Below, in pieces: positions 17,939-26,125 of a DNA stretch of 64,000 nt. Numbering within the stretch: position 1 is the stretch's first letter; each line of letters begins with the position of its first letter. The stretch is from Bradyrhizobium manausense (GTDB taxonomy: Bacteria > Pseudomonadota > Alphaproteobacteria > Rhizobiales > Xanthobacteraceae). Below the pieces are notes generated by a model that worked only from the letters and a program-made list of their open reading frames with translations, did not search any database and was not told the DNA's origin. A program made the position numbers and the translations under genes. The DNA lies in NCBI RefSeq assembly GCF_018130615.1, contig NZ_JAFCKB010000022.1, forward strand, positions 62,001-126,000, written 5' to 3'.

Positions 17939-18633
17939 GCCTGATCGAGGTCAACGGCCTGAACAGCTATTACGGGGATTCCCACATCCTGTTCGACGTC
18001 GCCATGCATGTCGAACGCCACGAGGTGGTGGCGCTGCTCGGCCGCAATGGCGCCGGCAAGAGCACGACGCTGAAGAGCCTGATGGGCGTCGTGACGCCGC
18101 GCAGCGGCAGCGTGAAGTTCGACGGGCGCGACATCGCCGGACGCAGGAGCCACAGAATCGCGCAGGCGGGCATGCAGCTCGTGCACGAGGAGCGCCGCAT
18201 CTTCGGCAGCCTGTCGGTGGAGGAAAACATCGTCCTCGCCGGCATCACCGCGCCGAAACGCTGGCCGCTCGGGCGCATCTACGAGATGTTTCCGCGGCTG
18301 AAGGAGCGGCGCAACAACCGCGGCACCGAGCTCTCCGGCGGCGAGCAGCAGATGCTCGCGATCGCGCGGGCGCTGGTGCGCGACCCCAAGATCGTGCTCT
18401 TGGACGAGCCGTTCGAGGGGCTCGCTCCCGTCATCGTCCACGATCTCGTCAAGGCCTGCCGTGAGCTCGCGGCCGCCGGCCAGACCATCGTGCTGGTCGA
18501 GCAGAATCTGGCCGCAACGCTGGCGCTGGCAACGCGGATCTACATCATCAATAACGGCCACATCGTCCACGAGGGGCCGGCGCAGGAGCTCAAGGCCCAG
18601 CCGGAACTGCTGCAGCGCTATCTCGGCGTCTAG
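17935..18633 (+). CDS. LivF-like ABC transporter ATP-binding protein
   Basis: The 232-residue cytoplasmic ATPase has Walker A GRNGAGKST (36-44), the ABC signature LSGGEQQMLAIARAL, Walker B IVLLDEPFEGLAP and the switch histidine region VLVEQN. These match the LivF subfamily that pairs with LivG in HAAT-family importers. It overlaps the fusion gene by four bases. With the upstream three genes it completes a full importer: binding protein, LivH, LivM-LivG and LivF. It ends just before a dispersed palindromic repeat. Confidence 0.93.
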   Translation: MSLIEVNGLNSYYGDSHILFDVAMHVERHEVVALLGRNGAGKSTTLKSLMGVVTPRSGSVKFDGRDIAGRRSHRIAQAGMQLVHEERRIFGSLSVEENIVLAGITAPKRWPLGRIYEMFPRLKERRNNRGTELSGGEQQMLAIARALVRDPKIVLLDEPFEGLAPVIVHDLVKACRELAAAGQTIVLVEQNLAATLALATRIYIINNGHIVHEGPAQELKAQPELLQRYLGV

Positions 18634-18643
18634 ATTATTGTTT

Positions 18644-18692
18644 GAGCATGATCTCTTCGGAAAACCGCTACGAACTTTTCCGGATCATGCTC
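18644..18692. repeat. Dispersed palindromic repeat, copy B
   Basis: GAGCATGATC and GATCATGCTC ends with internal TTCGGAAAACCGCT and ACTTTTCCGG give the same structure as copy A at 8572-8616. It occupies the entire gap between livF and the convergent HIT gene, ending on the HIT stop codon, so it may double as the shared transcription end. Confidence 0.7.
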
Positions 18693-19117
18693 TAGCCACC
18701 AAGTGCCGCGATCATCCGCTTGGCATGGTCGGCGAGCACAGCCATGTCTTCCTTGCGCGTCTGCGCCGGCAACAGCTCGACGCCGGCCCTGACCGGCATC
18801 ACATGCATATGCAGATGAAACACCACCTGCCCGCTGGCGGGCTCGCTGAACTGCTGCAGGATAATGCCCTCGGCCTCGAACGCCGTCATGGCCGCAATCG
18901 CGATCCGCTTGGCAGTCCGGGTGACCGCGGCGAGATCGTCATCTGCAATGTCGAGAATACCGCGTGCCGGCGCCCTCGGAATCACCAGCGTGTGTCCGGG
19001 CGAGCGCGGCATGATGTCCAGAAAGGCGAAGGTGCGCTCGTCCCTGAACACTTCGAAGCAGGGAATCTCGCCGCGCAGGATCTTTGCGAAGACATTCTGA
19101 TCATCATAGGCCGTCAT
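18692..19117 (-). CDS. HIT family nucleotide hydrolase/transferase
   Basis: The 141-residue protein has the histidine-triad signature HLHMHV (H101, H103, H105) near the C-terminus and the N-terminal FAKILRGEIPCFEVF block of the bacterial HinT-like branch. These proteins hydrolyse nucleoside phosphoramidates or acyl-adenylates. The start at 19117 (MTAYDDQ) gives the standard size; longer versions run into the prmC promoter area. It is divergent from prmC and convergent with livF. Cysteine and basic residues after the triad are ordinary. Confidence 0.92.
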   Translation of the reverse strand: MTAYDDQNVFAKILRGEIPCFEVFRDERTFAFLDIMPRSPGHTLVIPRAPARGILDIADDDLAAVTRTAKRIAIAAMTAFEAEGIILQQFSEPASGQVVFHLHMHVMPVRAGVELLPAQTRKEDMAVLADHAKRMIAALGG

Positions 19118-19196
19118 GGATGTCCTCCATCGCTGCGGGGGACGATCAAACGCGCTCCTTTCCGTTGACGCAAGCAATGCCGCCGATCTATCCACG

Positions 19197-20105
19197 ATGC
19201 CAGGCAGGATGGCTCCTTTGGCGACAGGTTTCGATTCCGGACACAGCATCGAGAGCGCGCGGCGCGCGCTTGCGGCACGGCTGCATGCGGCCGGTATCGA
19301 AGAGCCCTCCCTCGATGCGCGCCTGCTCGTCGGCGCCGCGTTGGGGCTCGATCTGACCGGCCTGATCACGCAAGCGGCACGACATCTCACCCCCGAGGAG
19401 GCTGTGCGGCTCGAAGGCTATGCGCAACGAAGGCTCGCTCATGAGCCGGTCGCCCGCATTCTCGGCACACGGGAATTCTGGGGCCTGCCCTTCCGACTGT
19501 CCGAGGCGACGCTGGTGCCGCGGCCTGATACCGAGACCGTGGTCGAGTCGGCGCTCGAGATTTTTCGCGAACGCCCGATCGCGGGGCGCCGGCCGCGCAT
19601 CGCCGATATCGGCACCGGATCCGGCGCCATCCTGCTCGCGCTGCTGCACGAGATTCCTGATGCGTTCGGCGTCGGCACCGATCTCAGCCTCACTGCGCTC
19701 GGCACCGCCAGGGGCAATGCTGTCGCCCTCGGCCTTGCCGACCGCGCGGCATTCGTCGCCTGCTCCTATGCAGCGGCGCTCTCGGGCCCGTTCGATCTGA
19801 TCGTGTCCAACCCGCCCTATATCCCCGCCGGAGAAATTCCGAAACTGAGCATCGAGGTGCGCGAGCACGATCCGCACCTGGCGCTCGATGGCGGCAATGA
19901 CGGCTATGATGCCTATCGCGCCCTGATCCCGCAGGCGGCCGAACGGCTCGCGCCCGGCGGCGCACTGATCGTCGAGGCCGGTCAGGGGCAGGCCCGAGAT
20001 ATTGAAACCTTGATGGCAGCTGCCGCGTTATCGATCGACAGGCCGCCCAAGGCCGACCTGGCGGGCATACCCAGGGCCGTCTCGGCCCGAAAAATGCCCC
20101 CATAA
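19197..20105 (+). CDS. prmC: PrmC (HemK), release factor glutamine methyltransferase
   Basis: The enzyme methylates the GGQ glutamine of RF1/RF2. The sequence has the PrmC N-terminal helical domain (ARLLVGAALGLDL, ARRHLTPEEAV-like region), the substrate segment PVARILGTREFWGLPFRLS, SAM motif I IADIGTGSGAILLALL and the catalytic NPPY at SNPPYIPAGE. A frame open from 19116 would overlap the divergent HIT gene, so ATG 19197 (302 residues) or 19209 is favoured; neither has a strong ribosome site. In many bacteria prmC directly follows prfA; here the two are 6.9 kb apart. Confidence 0.9.
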   Translation: MPGRMAPLATGFDSGHSIESARRALAARLHAAGIEEPSLDARLLVGAALGLDLTGLITQAARHLTPEEAVRLEGYAQRRLAHEPVARILGTREFWGLPFRLSEATLVPRPDTETVVESALEIFRERPIAGRRPRIADIGTGSGAILLALLHEIPDAFGVGTDLSLTALGTARGNAVALGLADRAAFVACSYAAALSGPFDLIVSNPPYIPAGEIPKLSIEVREHDPHLALDGGNDGYDAYRALIPQAAERLAPGGALIVEAGQGQARDIETLMAAAALSIDRPPKADLAGIPRAVSARKMPP

Positions 20106-20565
20106 AAGCCGGATTGGGCTCTAAAAAACCTCTTGGAATATCCCGTGGGAACGACTACGTTCCGGTCAACACATCGGTGCCGGCCCCGTAGACCTACGGG
20201 CGAAAGCCGGGCTCTCGGGCGAGAGCTTTACTGATTATAGGTTCCAAGCCGCAGGTCCTGTTGAGCGCGATGGCCAGTTAAGCTGCGCTTACCGACCGCA
20301 AAGTGAACGAAAGCCAGATATTGCGCTTGAAGACTTACGCAACAAAGCTGGGCTTGTTTCGGCAGGCGATATGAGTGGGTTCGCTGGCAATGAATGCTGG
20401 CGGGTGGGGAACGCGTCTTTGTTGAACGCGACGGTCGACGAACATTGGCAGGGTTCAATCCGCTCTTGCGCGCGGTGCGCGCGAGGCCTGTGAACCGCTG
20501 TCAGCAGGTCACTCCTAGCAATCAGTAATGCGTGCAACCTTTAGGGCTGGAATTAAAGGCAGGAC
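20106..20565 (+). other. Gene-free 460-base region with multiple hairpins upstream of DUF4167
   Basis: No credible protein is encoded. It contains several exact stems: CCCGTAG/CTACGGG (20185-20191 with 20194-20200), GCTCTC-GGGC-GAGAGC (20211-20226), TTGCG/CGCAA around 20320-20342, and CTTGCGCGC-GGT-GCGCGCGAG near 20463-20485. There is also a T-loop-like GGGTTCAATCC at about 20453-20463. Base composition is lower in GC than the flanking genes. This fits a structured leader or an independent small RNA. I looked for tmRNA, RNase P, SRP and 6S signatures and found none that were convincing. Confidence 0.5.
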
Positions 20566-21354
20566 ATGAGAAACGGTCAGAACAAGCAGCGGATGCGCAA
20601 CCGCAACAACAATAACAACAACAATAACCGGCGCGGCCAGAACCCGATGACCCGGGTCTACGAATCGAACGGCCCCGACATCAAGATCCGCGGCACCGCC
20701 TCGCACATCGCCGAAAAATATCTTCAGCTTGCGCGCGACGCGCGCTCCTCGGGCGACCCGGTTGCCGCCGAAAACTACTACCAGCATGCCGAGCATTATT
20801 TCCGTCTGATCGCAGCGGCCCAGGAGCAGTTCCGCCAGAACCAGCAGCCCCGCGGCGACGAGCCCGTCAGCACCAGCAGTGACGATGGTGAGGACGACGG
20901 CGAGAATTTTTCGAATTTTGGCCAGGAGCCGGGTTTCGTTCCGCAGCCGCCGCAACAGCAGCAGCCCTTCATGCGCGATCGCGACGGCCAGCGGGATCAT
21001 CAGCGTGACTACCAGCAGCGCGACAGCCAGCAGCCCTATCAGCGCGACCAGCAGCAGCCGCGCGAGCATCGCGAACGCGACCATCGTCCGCAACCGCAAT
21101 ATCAGCAGCACCAGCCGCAACCGCAGAACCAGCCGCAGCCTGTCGTCGCCGATGCCGGCAACGTCGATCGCCTGCCGTCCTTCATCACCGGTGCGCAGCC
21201 GCAAACGAATGGCGCGCCTGGCGGTTTCGAAGGCGGCAACGGTGGTGGCGGCGAGCGATATCCGCGGCGGCGCCGCCGGCCGCATGGCGGCCCGCGCCCG
21301 GAGCGCGAGGCAGCTCCGGCCTCAACCAGCGACGATCTCGCCCCCGGCGAGTAA
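20566..21354 (+). CDS. DUF4167 family protein with N- and Q-rich low-complexity regions
   Basis: The 262-residue protein starts MRNGQNKQRMRNR followed by eight consecutive asparagines (residues 14-21) and RRGQNPMTRVYESNGPD, the DUF4167 signature, continuing IKIRGTASHIAEKYLQLARDA. The conserved domain covers about residues 1-85. The rest is disordered, very rich in Q, P, R and H with QQQ runs, and ends with a GGNGGGGERYPRRRRRPHGG basic/glycine segment. Similar proteins are restricted to Alphaproteobacteria; RNA binding is plausible but unproven. A GGCAGGA-type ribosome site precedes the ATG, and a strong terminator follows. Confidence 0.88.
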   Translation: MRNGQNKQRMRNRNNNNNNNNRRGQNPMTRVYESNGPDIKIRGTASHIAEKYLQLARDARSSGDPVAAENYYQHAEHYFRLIAAAQEQFRQNQQPRGDEPVSTSSDDGEDDGENFSNFGQEPGFVPQPPQQQQPFMRDRDGQRDHQRDYQQRDSQQPYQRDQQQPREHRERDHRPQPQYQQHQPQPQNQPQPVVADAGNVDRLPSFITGAQPQTNGAPGGFEGGNGGGGERYPRRRRRPHGGPRPEREAAPASTSDDLAPGE

Positions 21355-21387
21355 GCCGCACCCAATCTTCTGATCTTCATGGACTGC

Positions 21388-21419
21388 ATCGTCCCGGCTC
21401 CGCCGGGACGATTTGTTTT
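21388..21419 (+). terminator. Intrinsic terminator after DUF4167
   Basis: An 11-base-pair stem (ATCGTCCCGGC at 21388-21398 with GCCGGGACGAT at 21402-21412, loop TCC) is followed directly by TTGTTTT. This is a textbook rho-independent terminator, ending at the stop codon of the convergent methyltransferase. Confidence 0.85.
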
Positions 21420-22162
21420 CAGCTCCGCGTCACCGTCGTCGAGGACGGCACCAGCACCGGCTTCAACGAGGGAATCAGCCGCGCCCGTTCGCGCTTGGCG
21501 GGAATCGCGCGATAGACCTGCTTGGTCGCTTCGACGATGTGGACGCCGGCGAACGGCAGCGACAGCGCGGCGCCGGCCCGCTCCCACATCTGCGCCGATT
21601 TCAGGACCCAGCGGCCCGCATAAGGCGGCATGAACAATGCTTCGCCCCAGGCGGTCGGCGTGAACCAAGTCTGGCGCAACAGGTCCGTGATCTGCGAGCG
21701 CGAATAGGGACGGCCATGGCCGAACGGCGTGTTGTCGCTGCGCGTCCACACGCCGCGCCGGTTCGGGATCACCGCGATGACGCGCCCCGAGGGCGACAGC
21801 ACGCGCCAGATCTCGCGGAGCAGCGCGGCCGGGTCATCCGACATCTCGAGTGCATGGACCAGCAGGATGCGGTCCACCGCGGCGTCGGGAAGCGGCAGTG
21901 AGAACTCGTCGACCAGCGAGGCTAGCGCCGGCCGCCCGGTCGGCCATTTCAACACGCCCTGGGCCGCCGGCATGAAGGCAATGCAGCGTTCCGCGTCCTC
22001 ACGGAACAGCCCAAGATAGGGCGTCGGATAGCCGATGCCGAGCACGCGCTGGCCCTCGGCGCCCGGCCAACGCTCCCTGATCCCGCGATTGATCATCTGC
22101 CGCGCCACAATGCCGAGGCGCCGGGAATAGAATTCGCGAAGGTCGACGACGTCGATGGTCAT
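21419..22162 (-). CDS. Class I SAM-dependent methyltransferase
   Basis: The 247-residue protein is of the Methyltransf_11 type. QRVLGIGYPTPYLGLF occupies the place of SAM motif I, though GIGYPTP is unlike the usual GxGxG. VDRILLVHALEMSDDPAALLREIWRVLSPSGRVIAVIPNRRG provides motifs post-I to IV. The sequence FGHGRPYSRSQITDLL and the long C-terminus are found in proteins adjacent to gloB in Rhizobiales. The substrate is unknown. It is divergent from gloB with a 108-base promoter gap. Confidence 0.82.
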   Translation of the reverse strand: MTIDVVDLREFYSRRLGIVARQMINRGIRERWPGAEGQRVLGIGYPTPYLGLFREDAERCIAFMPAAQGVLKWPTGRPALASLVDEFSLPLPDAAVDRILLVHALEMSDDPAALLREIWRVLSPSGRVIAVIPNRRGVWTRSDNTPFGHGRPYSRSQITDLLRQTWFTPTAWGEALFMPPYAGRWVLKSAQMWERAGAALSLPFAGVHIVEATKQVYRAIPAKRERARLIPSLKPVLVPSSTTVTRS

Positions 22163-22270
22163 GACGGCAATGTAACATGCACAAGCGGGCGGCCGCGCGC
22201 TGAATATTGCATTGCCTGCGCAACGTTAACGCCATATTTGTCTGGCGGGGCTGAGCGCGATGGAGAAGTC

Positions 22271-23038
22271 ATGGCCGCCGAAATTCGTACTTTCACCTGT
22301 TTAAACGACAATTTCGGTTATCTGATCCACGATGTGGAAACCAAGGCAACCGCCTCGATCGACGCACCGGAAGCCGGTCCCATCATCAAGGCGCTGGAGC
22401 GGGAGGGCTGGCGGCTCACCGATATCCTGATCACCCATCATCACGGCGATCATGTCGGTGGGGTCGCCGAACTCAAGCAGAAATACAATTGCCGCGTCGT
22501 CGCGCCGCATGACAAGACGGCGAAGATCGCTGACGTCGATTTACGCGTTGCCAATGGCGACGTGGTCAAGGTCGGCACGCTGCTGGGGCGCGTGCTCGAG
22601 ACGCCGGGCCACACGCTCGACCACATCTCCTACGTATTCGACACCGAGAAGACGCTGTTCGCCGCCGACACGCTGTTCTCGATCGGCTGCGGCCGCGTTT
22701 TCGAGGGCAACTATCCGATGATGTGGGACTCATTGTTGAAGCTTCGGGCCCTGCCCGACGACTTCAATCTCTATTGCGGCCACGAATACACGGCGTCCAA
22801 CGTCAAGTTCGCGCTCACCGTGGATCCGGACAATGCGGCGCTCCAGGCGCGCGCGGCGGAGGTCGCGAGGTTGCGGGCGGAGAACAAGCCAACCATCCCC
22901 TCACTGCTTGGTGACGAAAAGCGAGCAAACGTGTTCCTGCGCGCTGATGAACCGTCGGTCGCAGCCAGATTGCACATGAAGGGAGCGGATGCCGCCGCAG
23001 TGTTCGGCGAGCTGCGCGAGCGCAAGAATAAGTCCTGA
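22271..23038 (+). CDS. gloB: GloB, hydroxyacylglutathione hydrolase (glyoxalase II)
   Basis: The 255-residue enzyme hydrolyses S-D-lactoylglutathione to lactate and glutathione, completing methylglyoxal detoxification. The metallo-beta-lactamase motif is THHHGDHVGG with H56, H58, D60 and H61. The ligands PGHTLDH and ADTLFSIGCGR and the substrate region YCGHEYTASNVKFA are diagnostic of glyoxalase II. The ATG at 22271 is chosen because GGAGAAG lies just upstream; an in-frame start at 22238 would extend the protein without a ribosome site. The stop lies in a short tandem repeat. Confidence 0.95.
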   Translation: MAAEIRTFTCLNDNFGYLIHDVETKATASIDAPEAGPIIKALEREGWRLTDILITHHHGDHVGGVAELKQKYNCRVVAPHDKTAKIADVDLRVANGDVVKVGTLLGRVLETPGHTLDHISYVFDTEKTLFAADTLFSIGCGRVFEGNYPMMWDSLLKLRALPDDFNLYCGHEYTASNVKFALTVDPDNAALQARAAEVARLRAENKPTIPSLLGDEKRANVFLRADEPSVAARLHMKGADAAAVFGELRERKNKS

Positions 23039-23064
23039 AGACCAAGTTCTGAAGACCAAGTCCT
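23031..23064 (+). repeat. 14-base tandem repeat across the gloB stop codon
   Basis: AGTCCTGAAGACCA, AGTTCTGAAGACCA and a partial third copy AGTCCTGA follow each other; the first copy contains the gloB stop. It is probably replication slippage. Confidence 0.7.
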
Positions 23065-23075
23065 GACGGGGATCG

Positions 23076-23498
23076 ATGCCGACCGCAGCCGAGATCATCG
23101 CGCGCCTGGAACTCCGCCCTCATCCCGAAGGCGGGCACTATCGCGAGACTTTTCGCGACCAGACCACGGACGCCAACGGCCGATCTCGCTCGACCCTCAT
23201 CTACTTCCTGCTCGCACGCGGCGAACGCTCACACTGGCATCGCATCGATGCGGTCGAGACCTGGCACTATTATGCCGGCAGCCCCCTGACACTGCGCATC
23301 GCGCATGAGGGCTGCTCCCAGCACGAGGTGCGGCTCGGCACCGACCTTGTCAGCGGCGAGCGGCCGCAGGCGATCGTGCCGGCGGACGCGTGGCAGATGG
23401 CGGAAACCACCGGCGAGTGGACGCTGGTCGGCTGCACCGTGGCACCCGCCTTCGAGTTCGCAAAATTCGAGCTCGCGCCGAAGGGCTGGGAGCCGTAG
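23076..23498 (+). CDS. Cupin domain protein (DUF985/cupin_5 family)
   Basis: The 140-residue protein begins with LELRPHPEGGHYRETFRD and continues with RGERSHWHRIDAVETWHYYAG, the two characteristic motifs of the cupin_5/DUF985 family, including the likely metal-ligand histidines in SHWHRID. These are small single-domain beta-barrel proteins of unknown chemistry. The location 37 bases downstream of gloB suggests co-transcription and perhaps a role in handling reactive carbonyl or sugar derivatives, which is only a contextual guess. Confidence 0.85.
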   Translation: MPTAAEIIARLELRPHPEGGHYRETFRDQTTDANGRSRSTLIYFLLARGERSHWHRIDAVETWHYYAGSPLTLRIAHEGCSQHEVRLGTDLVSGERPQAIVPADAWQMAETTGEWTLVGCTVAPAFEFAKFELAPKGWEP

Positions 23499-23511
23499 AG
23501 ATTCTTGTTTT

Positions 23512-23562
23512 GACGCGTTTTCTTCACGCGAAGCGGTGTCCACTTCGCTCAAAAAAACGCTC
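23512..23562. repeat. Palindromic intergenic repeat (GCGTTTT...AAAACGC)
   Basis: GCGTTTTCTTCACGCGAAG is mirrored by CTTCGCTCAAAAAAACGC across CGGTGTCCA. This layout is a further class of dispersed Bradyrhizobium repeat (recalled) and may terminate cupin transcription. Confidence 0.6.
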
Positions 23563-23637
23563 TGCCTGATCTGGAATCGGGTGGGTTCGACCTGCTTCTC
23601 CAATTAGGACAGCGCTTCCAGTCAACAGGAGCGCACG

Positions 23638-24321
23638 ATGCACGGAACACTCGGCCCCGCCGCCGTCCAGATCGACCCGGCCATCTTGTATTTCGGAACG
23701 CCGGTCGTCCTGATCGGATCGATCAATGACGACGGCTCCCACAATCTTGCACCGATGTCGTCAGCGTGGTGGGTTGGATGGCGCTGCATGCTTGGGCTCG
23801 CGCGTAATTCGAAGACCACCGAGAACATGATTCGCACCGGCGAATGTGTGCTCAATCTCCCGTCGACCGACCTCGTCGCCGCCGTGGACCGCCTCGCCCG
23901 TACCACGGGCTCGGATCCCGTGCCGCCTGGAAAACTCTATCGCGGCTACCGGCACGAGAAGAACAAGTTTGGGCTCAGCGGCCTGACGGCGTTGTCGGGC
24001 GAAACGGTCAGCGCGCCACGCGTGGCCGAGTGCCCGGTGCAGATGGAAGCGAAGGTCGCCTATGTGCATCAGATGGCGCAGGACGATGCGGCCTGGGGTG
24101 GCAATCTGACCGCAATCGAGGTCCGCGTCACCCGCGTGCACGCGCATCCCCATATCATGATGGACGGCGTGCCCAATCGCATCGATCCAGACAAATGGCG
24201 GCCGCTGATCATGTGCTTTCAGGAATTCTATGGCCTAACGCCGCAACGCTTGCAGCGCTCCGAGCTTGGACAGATCCCGGAAGCGATGTATCGGCCGCCG
24301 GGTTGGCAGCCGGCGCTCTGA
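23638..24321 (+). CDS. Flavin reductase-like domain (split-barrel) protein
   Basis: The 227-residue protein shows the FMN-binding split-barrel pattern: YFGTPVVLIGSINDDGSHNLAPMSSAWWVGWRC, then ARNSKTTENMIRTGECVLNLP. These features belong to the flavin reductase-like family that binds FMN and may reduce free flavin with NAD(P)H. The C-terminus (MCFQEFYGLTPQRLQ...EAMYRPPGW) resembles members annotated only by domain. The partner monooxygenase is not adjacent. Its stop abuts the convergent DMT transporter (stop codons at 24319-24321 and 24322-24324). Confidence 0.82.
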   Translation: MHGTLGPAAVQIDPAILYFGTPVVLIGSINDDGSHNLAPMSSAWWVGWRCMLGLARNSKTTENMIRTGECVLNLPSTDLVAAVDRLARTTGSDPVPPGKLYRGYRHEKNKFGLSGLTALSGETVSAPRVAECPVQMEAKVAYVHQMAQDDAAWGGNLTAIEVRVTRVHAHPHIMMDGVPNRIDPDKWRPLIMCFQEFYGLTPQRLQRSELGQIPEAMYRPPGWQPAL

Positions 24322-25191
24322 TCATCGCTTCCGCAGCACCATGTCTTTCGCCGCGATCAGGCCGCCGCCGGCGATCAGGATCGCTGCAATCGCGATGTTG
24401 GCGCTGGCCTTTGCGAAGCCGGCGGCGATGAGGAAGCCGGTTGACAATAGCGGCGTCGCGTAAGACGCGGCGCCAAGAACACGGATATCCCCACGCTTCA
24501 TGCCGATATCCCAGGCGTAGAAGGCCGCACCGACGGGGCCGATGCCGAGCCCGACCACCGCAAGCCATTGCAGCGCGGTCTCGGGCCACACCGTGGTCTC
24601 CAGCAGACCATGCATCAGCACGGCGAGCGTTGACGTGGCGAGGCAGAAGCCTGCGACCGCGTCGGTCGGCACCGCCTTCAACCGCCGCGACAGCACCGAA
24701 TAGGCCGCCCACACGAACGCCGCGATAAAGGCCGCGATCAATCCCGGGACCGCCCCCGGCGCGAAGCCGGAGGTATTGCCGGCGAACAGCAGCACGGTGC
24801 CGACGAGGCCGAGCACGGCGCCGATGACGTGATGCACGGCGAGCCGCTCACCCGGCAGGAACGAGGAAAACAGCACGATCAGCAGCGGCCACATGTAATT
24901 GAGGAGTCCGGCTTCGGCCGGAGGCGCGAAGCGCAGCGCGAGGAAGTAGAGCGCGTGATAGCCGAACAATCCGCCGACGCCGACGACCCACACGACGAAC
25001 GGCTGCCGCAAGCTTTTCGCCGCATCGCCGCGACCGATCCAGGTGAGCAAGCCGACAAGCCCCCCGATCACGAAGGTCATGGCCGCAAGCTGAAAGGCCG
25101 GGATCTTGCCGGTCGCCACCGTCATCACGGAGAGCAGCGACCACATCAGAATCGCGGTCAAACCGATCAGTGTGGCAGTGCGCGGGGTCAT
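24322..25191 (-). CDS. DMT-family exporter (YddG-like aromatic amino acid exporter type)
   Basis: The 289-residue inner-membrane protein has ten predicted membrane segments in two EamA repeats. The pieces LLSVMTVATGKIPAFQLAAMTF, PAEAGLLNYMWPLLIVLFSS and GDIRVLGAASYATPLLST resemble YddG-type exporters of aromatic amino acids. Sequence resemblance is the only support for that substrate. It lies downstream of phaB on the same strand, separated by a hairpin, and converges on the flavin reductase gene with no spacer. Confidence 0.82.
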   Translation of the reverse strand: MTPRTATLIGLTAILMWSLLSVMTVATGKIPAFQLAAMTFVIGGLVGLLTWIGRGDAAKSLRQPFVVWVVGVGGLFGYHALYFLALRFAPPAEAGLLNYMWPLLIVLFSSFLPGERLAVHHVIGAVLGLVGTVLLFAGNTSGFAPGAVPGLIAAFIAAFVWAAYSVLSRRLKAVPTDAVAGFCLATSTLAVLMHGLLETTVWPETALQWLAVVGLGIGPVGAAFYAWDIGMKRGDIRVLGAASYATPLLSTGFLIAAGFAKASANIAIAAILIAGGGLIAAKDMVLRKR

Positions 25192-25216
25192 GGATCAAAA
25201 GGCTCTGAGGACGCTT

Positions 25217-25239
25217 ATGCCCGGCACGAGGCCGGGCAT
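25217..25239. terminator. Hairpin downstream of phaB
   Basis: ATGCCCGGC (25217-25225) pairs with GCCGGGCAT (25231-25239), a perfect 9-base-pair stem with loop ACGAG. It lies between the phaB stop and the start of the DMT gene, both on the minus strand. The run of T residues after it is weak in that direction, so its efficiency is unclear. Confidence 0.45.
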
Positions 25240-25307
25240 TTGCGTCTTCACTATCGCCTTGTCTTGCCCAACGCTACAGGCTTTTGGCTCAGAAGCCTGC
25301 CGCCAGA

Positions 25308-26033
25308 TCAGGCCTGATACTGGCCGCCATTGATGGTCATCGTCGATCCCGTGATGAAGCCGGCCTCGTCGGCCGCCAGGAACACGACCGCGCGCGCAAT
25401 CTCCTCGGGCTCGCCCAGCCGGTTGACCGGGATTTGCGGAATCACGCTCTTCTCCAGGACGTCCTTCGGCACCGCCTGCACCATTTCGGTGTTGATATAG
25501 CCCGGGCAGATCGCGTTGACGGTGATGCCGCCCTTGGCGTTCTCGAGCGCGAGCGCCTTGGTGAAGCCGATATCGCCGGCCTTCGCGGCGGAATAGTTGA
25601 CTTGGCCGAACTGACCCTTCTGGCCGTTGATCGACGAGATCGAGATGATACGTCCGAACTTGCGCGCACGCATGCCCTCGATCACCTGGCGCGTCATGTT
25701 GAACAGCGAGCCGAGATTGGTGTTGATGACGGCGTTCCACTGCTCGAGCGTCATCTTGTGAAAGGCGGTGTCGCGCGTGATGCCGGCATTGTTGACGAGC
25801 ACCTCGACCGGCCCGAGATCGGCTTCGACCTTCTTCACGCCCTCGGCGCAGGCATCGAAGCTGCTGACGTCCCATTTGTAGACGGCAATGCCGGTCTCGG
25901 CCTTGAACTTCTCCGCCGCCGCATCATTGCCGGCGTAGCTCGCCGCAACCTTGTAGCCGGCCGCCTTCAGCGCCTTGCTGATCGCAGCACCGATGCCCCT
26001 CGTACCACCCGTGACCAATGCAACTCGTGCCAT
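25308..26033 (-). CDS. phaB: PhaB, acetoacetyl-CoA reductase
   Basis: The 241-residue short-chain dehydrogenase makes (R)-3-hydroxybutyryl-CoA for polyhydroxybutyrate. It begins with TGGTRGIGAAISKALKAAG (NADPH-binding Rossmann loop), has NNAGITRDTAFHKM and the catalytic SSINGQKGQFGQVNYSAAK (S, Y, K). The segment WNAVINTNLGSLFNMTRQV and the ending TGSTMTINGGQYQA are characteristic of PhaB. It follows phaA on the same strand, but a strong hairpin at 26126-26152 lies between them, suggesting partial or separate transcription. Confidence 0.95.
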   Translation of the reverse strand: MARVALVTGGTRGIGAAISKALKAAGYKVAASYAGNDAAAEKFKAETGIAVYKWDVSSFDACAEGVKKVEADLGPVEVLVNNAGITRDTAFHKMTLEQWNAVINTNLGSLFNMTRQVIEGMRARKFGRIISISSINGQKGQFGQVNYSAAKAGDIGFTKALALENAKGGITVNAICPGYINTEMVQAVPKDVLEKSVIPQIPVNRLGEPEEIARAVVFLAADEAGFITGSTMTINGGQYQA

Positions 26034-26125
26034 ATCGTATTCCTTCCCTTGGACTCTTCGGACGTTTCTGAAGTGATCGTTTTTAGTGGTGGATTATGCG
26101 GTTGGTTTGACGGACATCAAGAACA

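Noticed and set aside
20106-20565. Two-piece tmRNA or RNase P RNA
   Set aside because: A T-loop-like word is present but no tag frame, no GATTCGAC-type 5' segment and no GAGGAAAGTCC block were found.
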